From contig NZ_JASCRR010000012.1 of the NCBI RefSeq assembly GCF_030010215.1, positions 1 to 64,000 on the forward strand: a DNA stretch of 64,000 nt, in the 5' to 3' direction. Shown here in pieces: positions 63,593 through 64,000 of the stretch. Numbering within the stretch: the first letter of the stretch is position 1; the number at the start of each line of letters is the position of its first letter. The notes beneath the pieces are model-generated. The model made no database searches. It saw only the letters and a list, made by a program, of their open reading frames with translations, and was not told where the DNA came from. This DNA comes from Tianweitania sp. UT-5YL-CI-8 (lineage in GTDB: Bacteria > Pseudomonadota > Alphaproteobacteria > Rhizobiales > Rhizobiaceae). A program made the position numbers and the translations under genes.

Positions 63593-64000
63593 ATGATCGA
63601 CCCTGACGAAGCAAAAACCTTCGACCTTGCTCCGATAGCCATGTGGATCGAGGATTTCAGCGGAGTCAGGACTATATTCGACCGCTGGAAGTCCGAAGGC
63701 GTGACGGACATCCGCAGCTATCTCAACCAGGACAAGTCCCGCGTCGAGGCCTGTTCTCGCCAGATCAAGGTGCTCAGGGTCAATCGCAGGACGCTGGATC
63801 TGTTTGAAGCTCGCGACTTCGACCATCTGGTCGAGAATCTCGATCTGGTGTTCCGCGACGACATGCTGGAAAGCCACATCAACGAACTGGCCCAGCTTTG
63901 GAACGGTAAGACCGAGTTTTCGTCAAACGCCGTAAACTACACGCTTTCCGGACGCAGGCTCGATATCCAGCTTAGGGGCTCGGTGCTGCCCGGCTATGAA
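63593..64000 (+). CDS. Probable PAS-type signalling protein, N-terminal part (runs off the window)
   Basis: An open frame of 136 codons from ATG 63593 with no stop before the window end. It opens MIDPDEAKTFDLAPIAMWIE, with later RLDIQLRGSVLPGYE. The pattern of an early APIAMWIEDFSGVR segment and VNRRTLDLFEA fits PAS sensor domains. The output domain (commonly GGDEF or kinase) lies outside. An overlapping ATG at 63586 gives only a six-codon frame. Confidence 0.65.
   Translation, partial: MIDPDEAKTFDLAPIAMWIEDFSGVRTIFDRWKSEGVTDIRSYLNQDKSRVEACSRQIKVLRVNRRTLDLFEARDFDHLVENLDLVFRDDMLESHINELAQLWNGKTEFSSNAVNYTLSGRRLDIQLRGSVLPGYE

Overview
The window looks like chromosomal DNA of a Mesorhizobium-type alphaproteobacterium (Rhizobiales, Phyllobacteriaceae). 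The clues are high GC, a fused Mrp/Pha antiporter subunit (PhaAB), the order ffh - chorismate mutase - rpsP, a phosphate-stress lipid-remodelling cluster of the plcP-agt-btaA-btaB kind, and several ABC uptake systems with rhizobial-style local regulators. This assignment is an inference from gene content. No rRNA, tRNA, CRISPR array, insertion sequence or phage module was found.

Layout. 1-0.7 kb: the 3' end of an RTX calcium-binding protein with no intact 5' end. 1.3-9.9 kb: a one-strand catabolic cluster with a polyamine-type ABC importer (Tat-exported binding protein, two permeases, ATPase), a flavoprotein monooxygenase, a cysteine-free CMD-like protein paired with an AhpD-type CMD protein, an XRE-cupin regulator and an octopine/nopaline-dehydrogenase-family enzyme. 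I do not recognise its substrate, and it is the best candidate here for an uncharacterised pathway. 10.0-12.4 kb: kbl-tdh threonine degradation. 12.5-21.1 kb: MATE exporter, L,D-transpeptidase lipoprotein, LysE exporter, two tandem LuxR-type paralogues, OsmC, a UbiH-type hydroxylase and TesB. 21.3-23.0 kb: glnK-amtB behind a possible sigma-54 promoter.

23.2-26.7 kb: sdhCDAB. 26.9-37.1 kb: MliC-like lipoprotein, diguanylate cyclase, leuC with a small upstream ORF, argG, lytic transglycosylase, flavin amine oxidase, zinc peptidase and a second membrane diguanylate cyclase. 37.4-39.7 kb: ffh - chorismate mutase - rpsP. 39.8-45.9 kb: the pha (mrp) cation/proton antiporter operon. 46.2-47.2 kb: asd. 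47.8-51.7 kb: plcP-agt-btaA-btaB, preceded by 11-bp-phased GTCA repeats that look like a Pho box. These genes would strip phospholipid head groups and rebuild the membrane with glycolipids and betaine lipid under phosphate starvation.

51.7-52.5 kb: a cold-shock-domain/DUF805 fusion protein. 52.5-59.6 kb: a sugar ABC importer with a Gfo/Idh/MocA dehydrogenase and a sugar isomerase, divergent from a LacI regulator with a palindromic operator between them. 59.7-62.1 kb: xylA and a second LacI regulator, with two matching operator-like sites. 62.4-64.0 kb: a luciferase-like flavin monooxygenase carrying an 18-bp tandem duplication, and the start of a protein that runs off the window.
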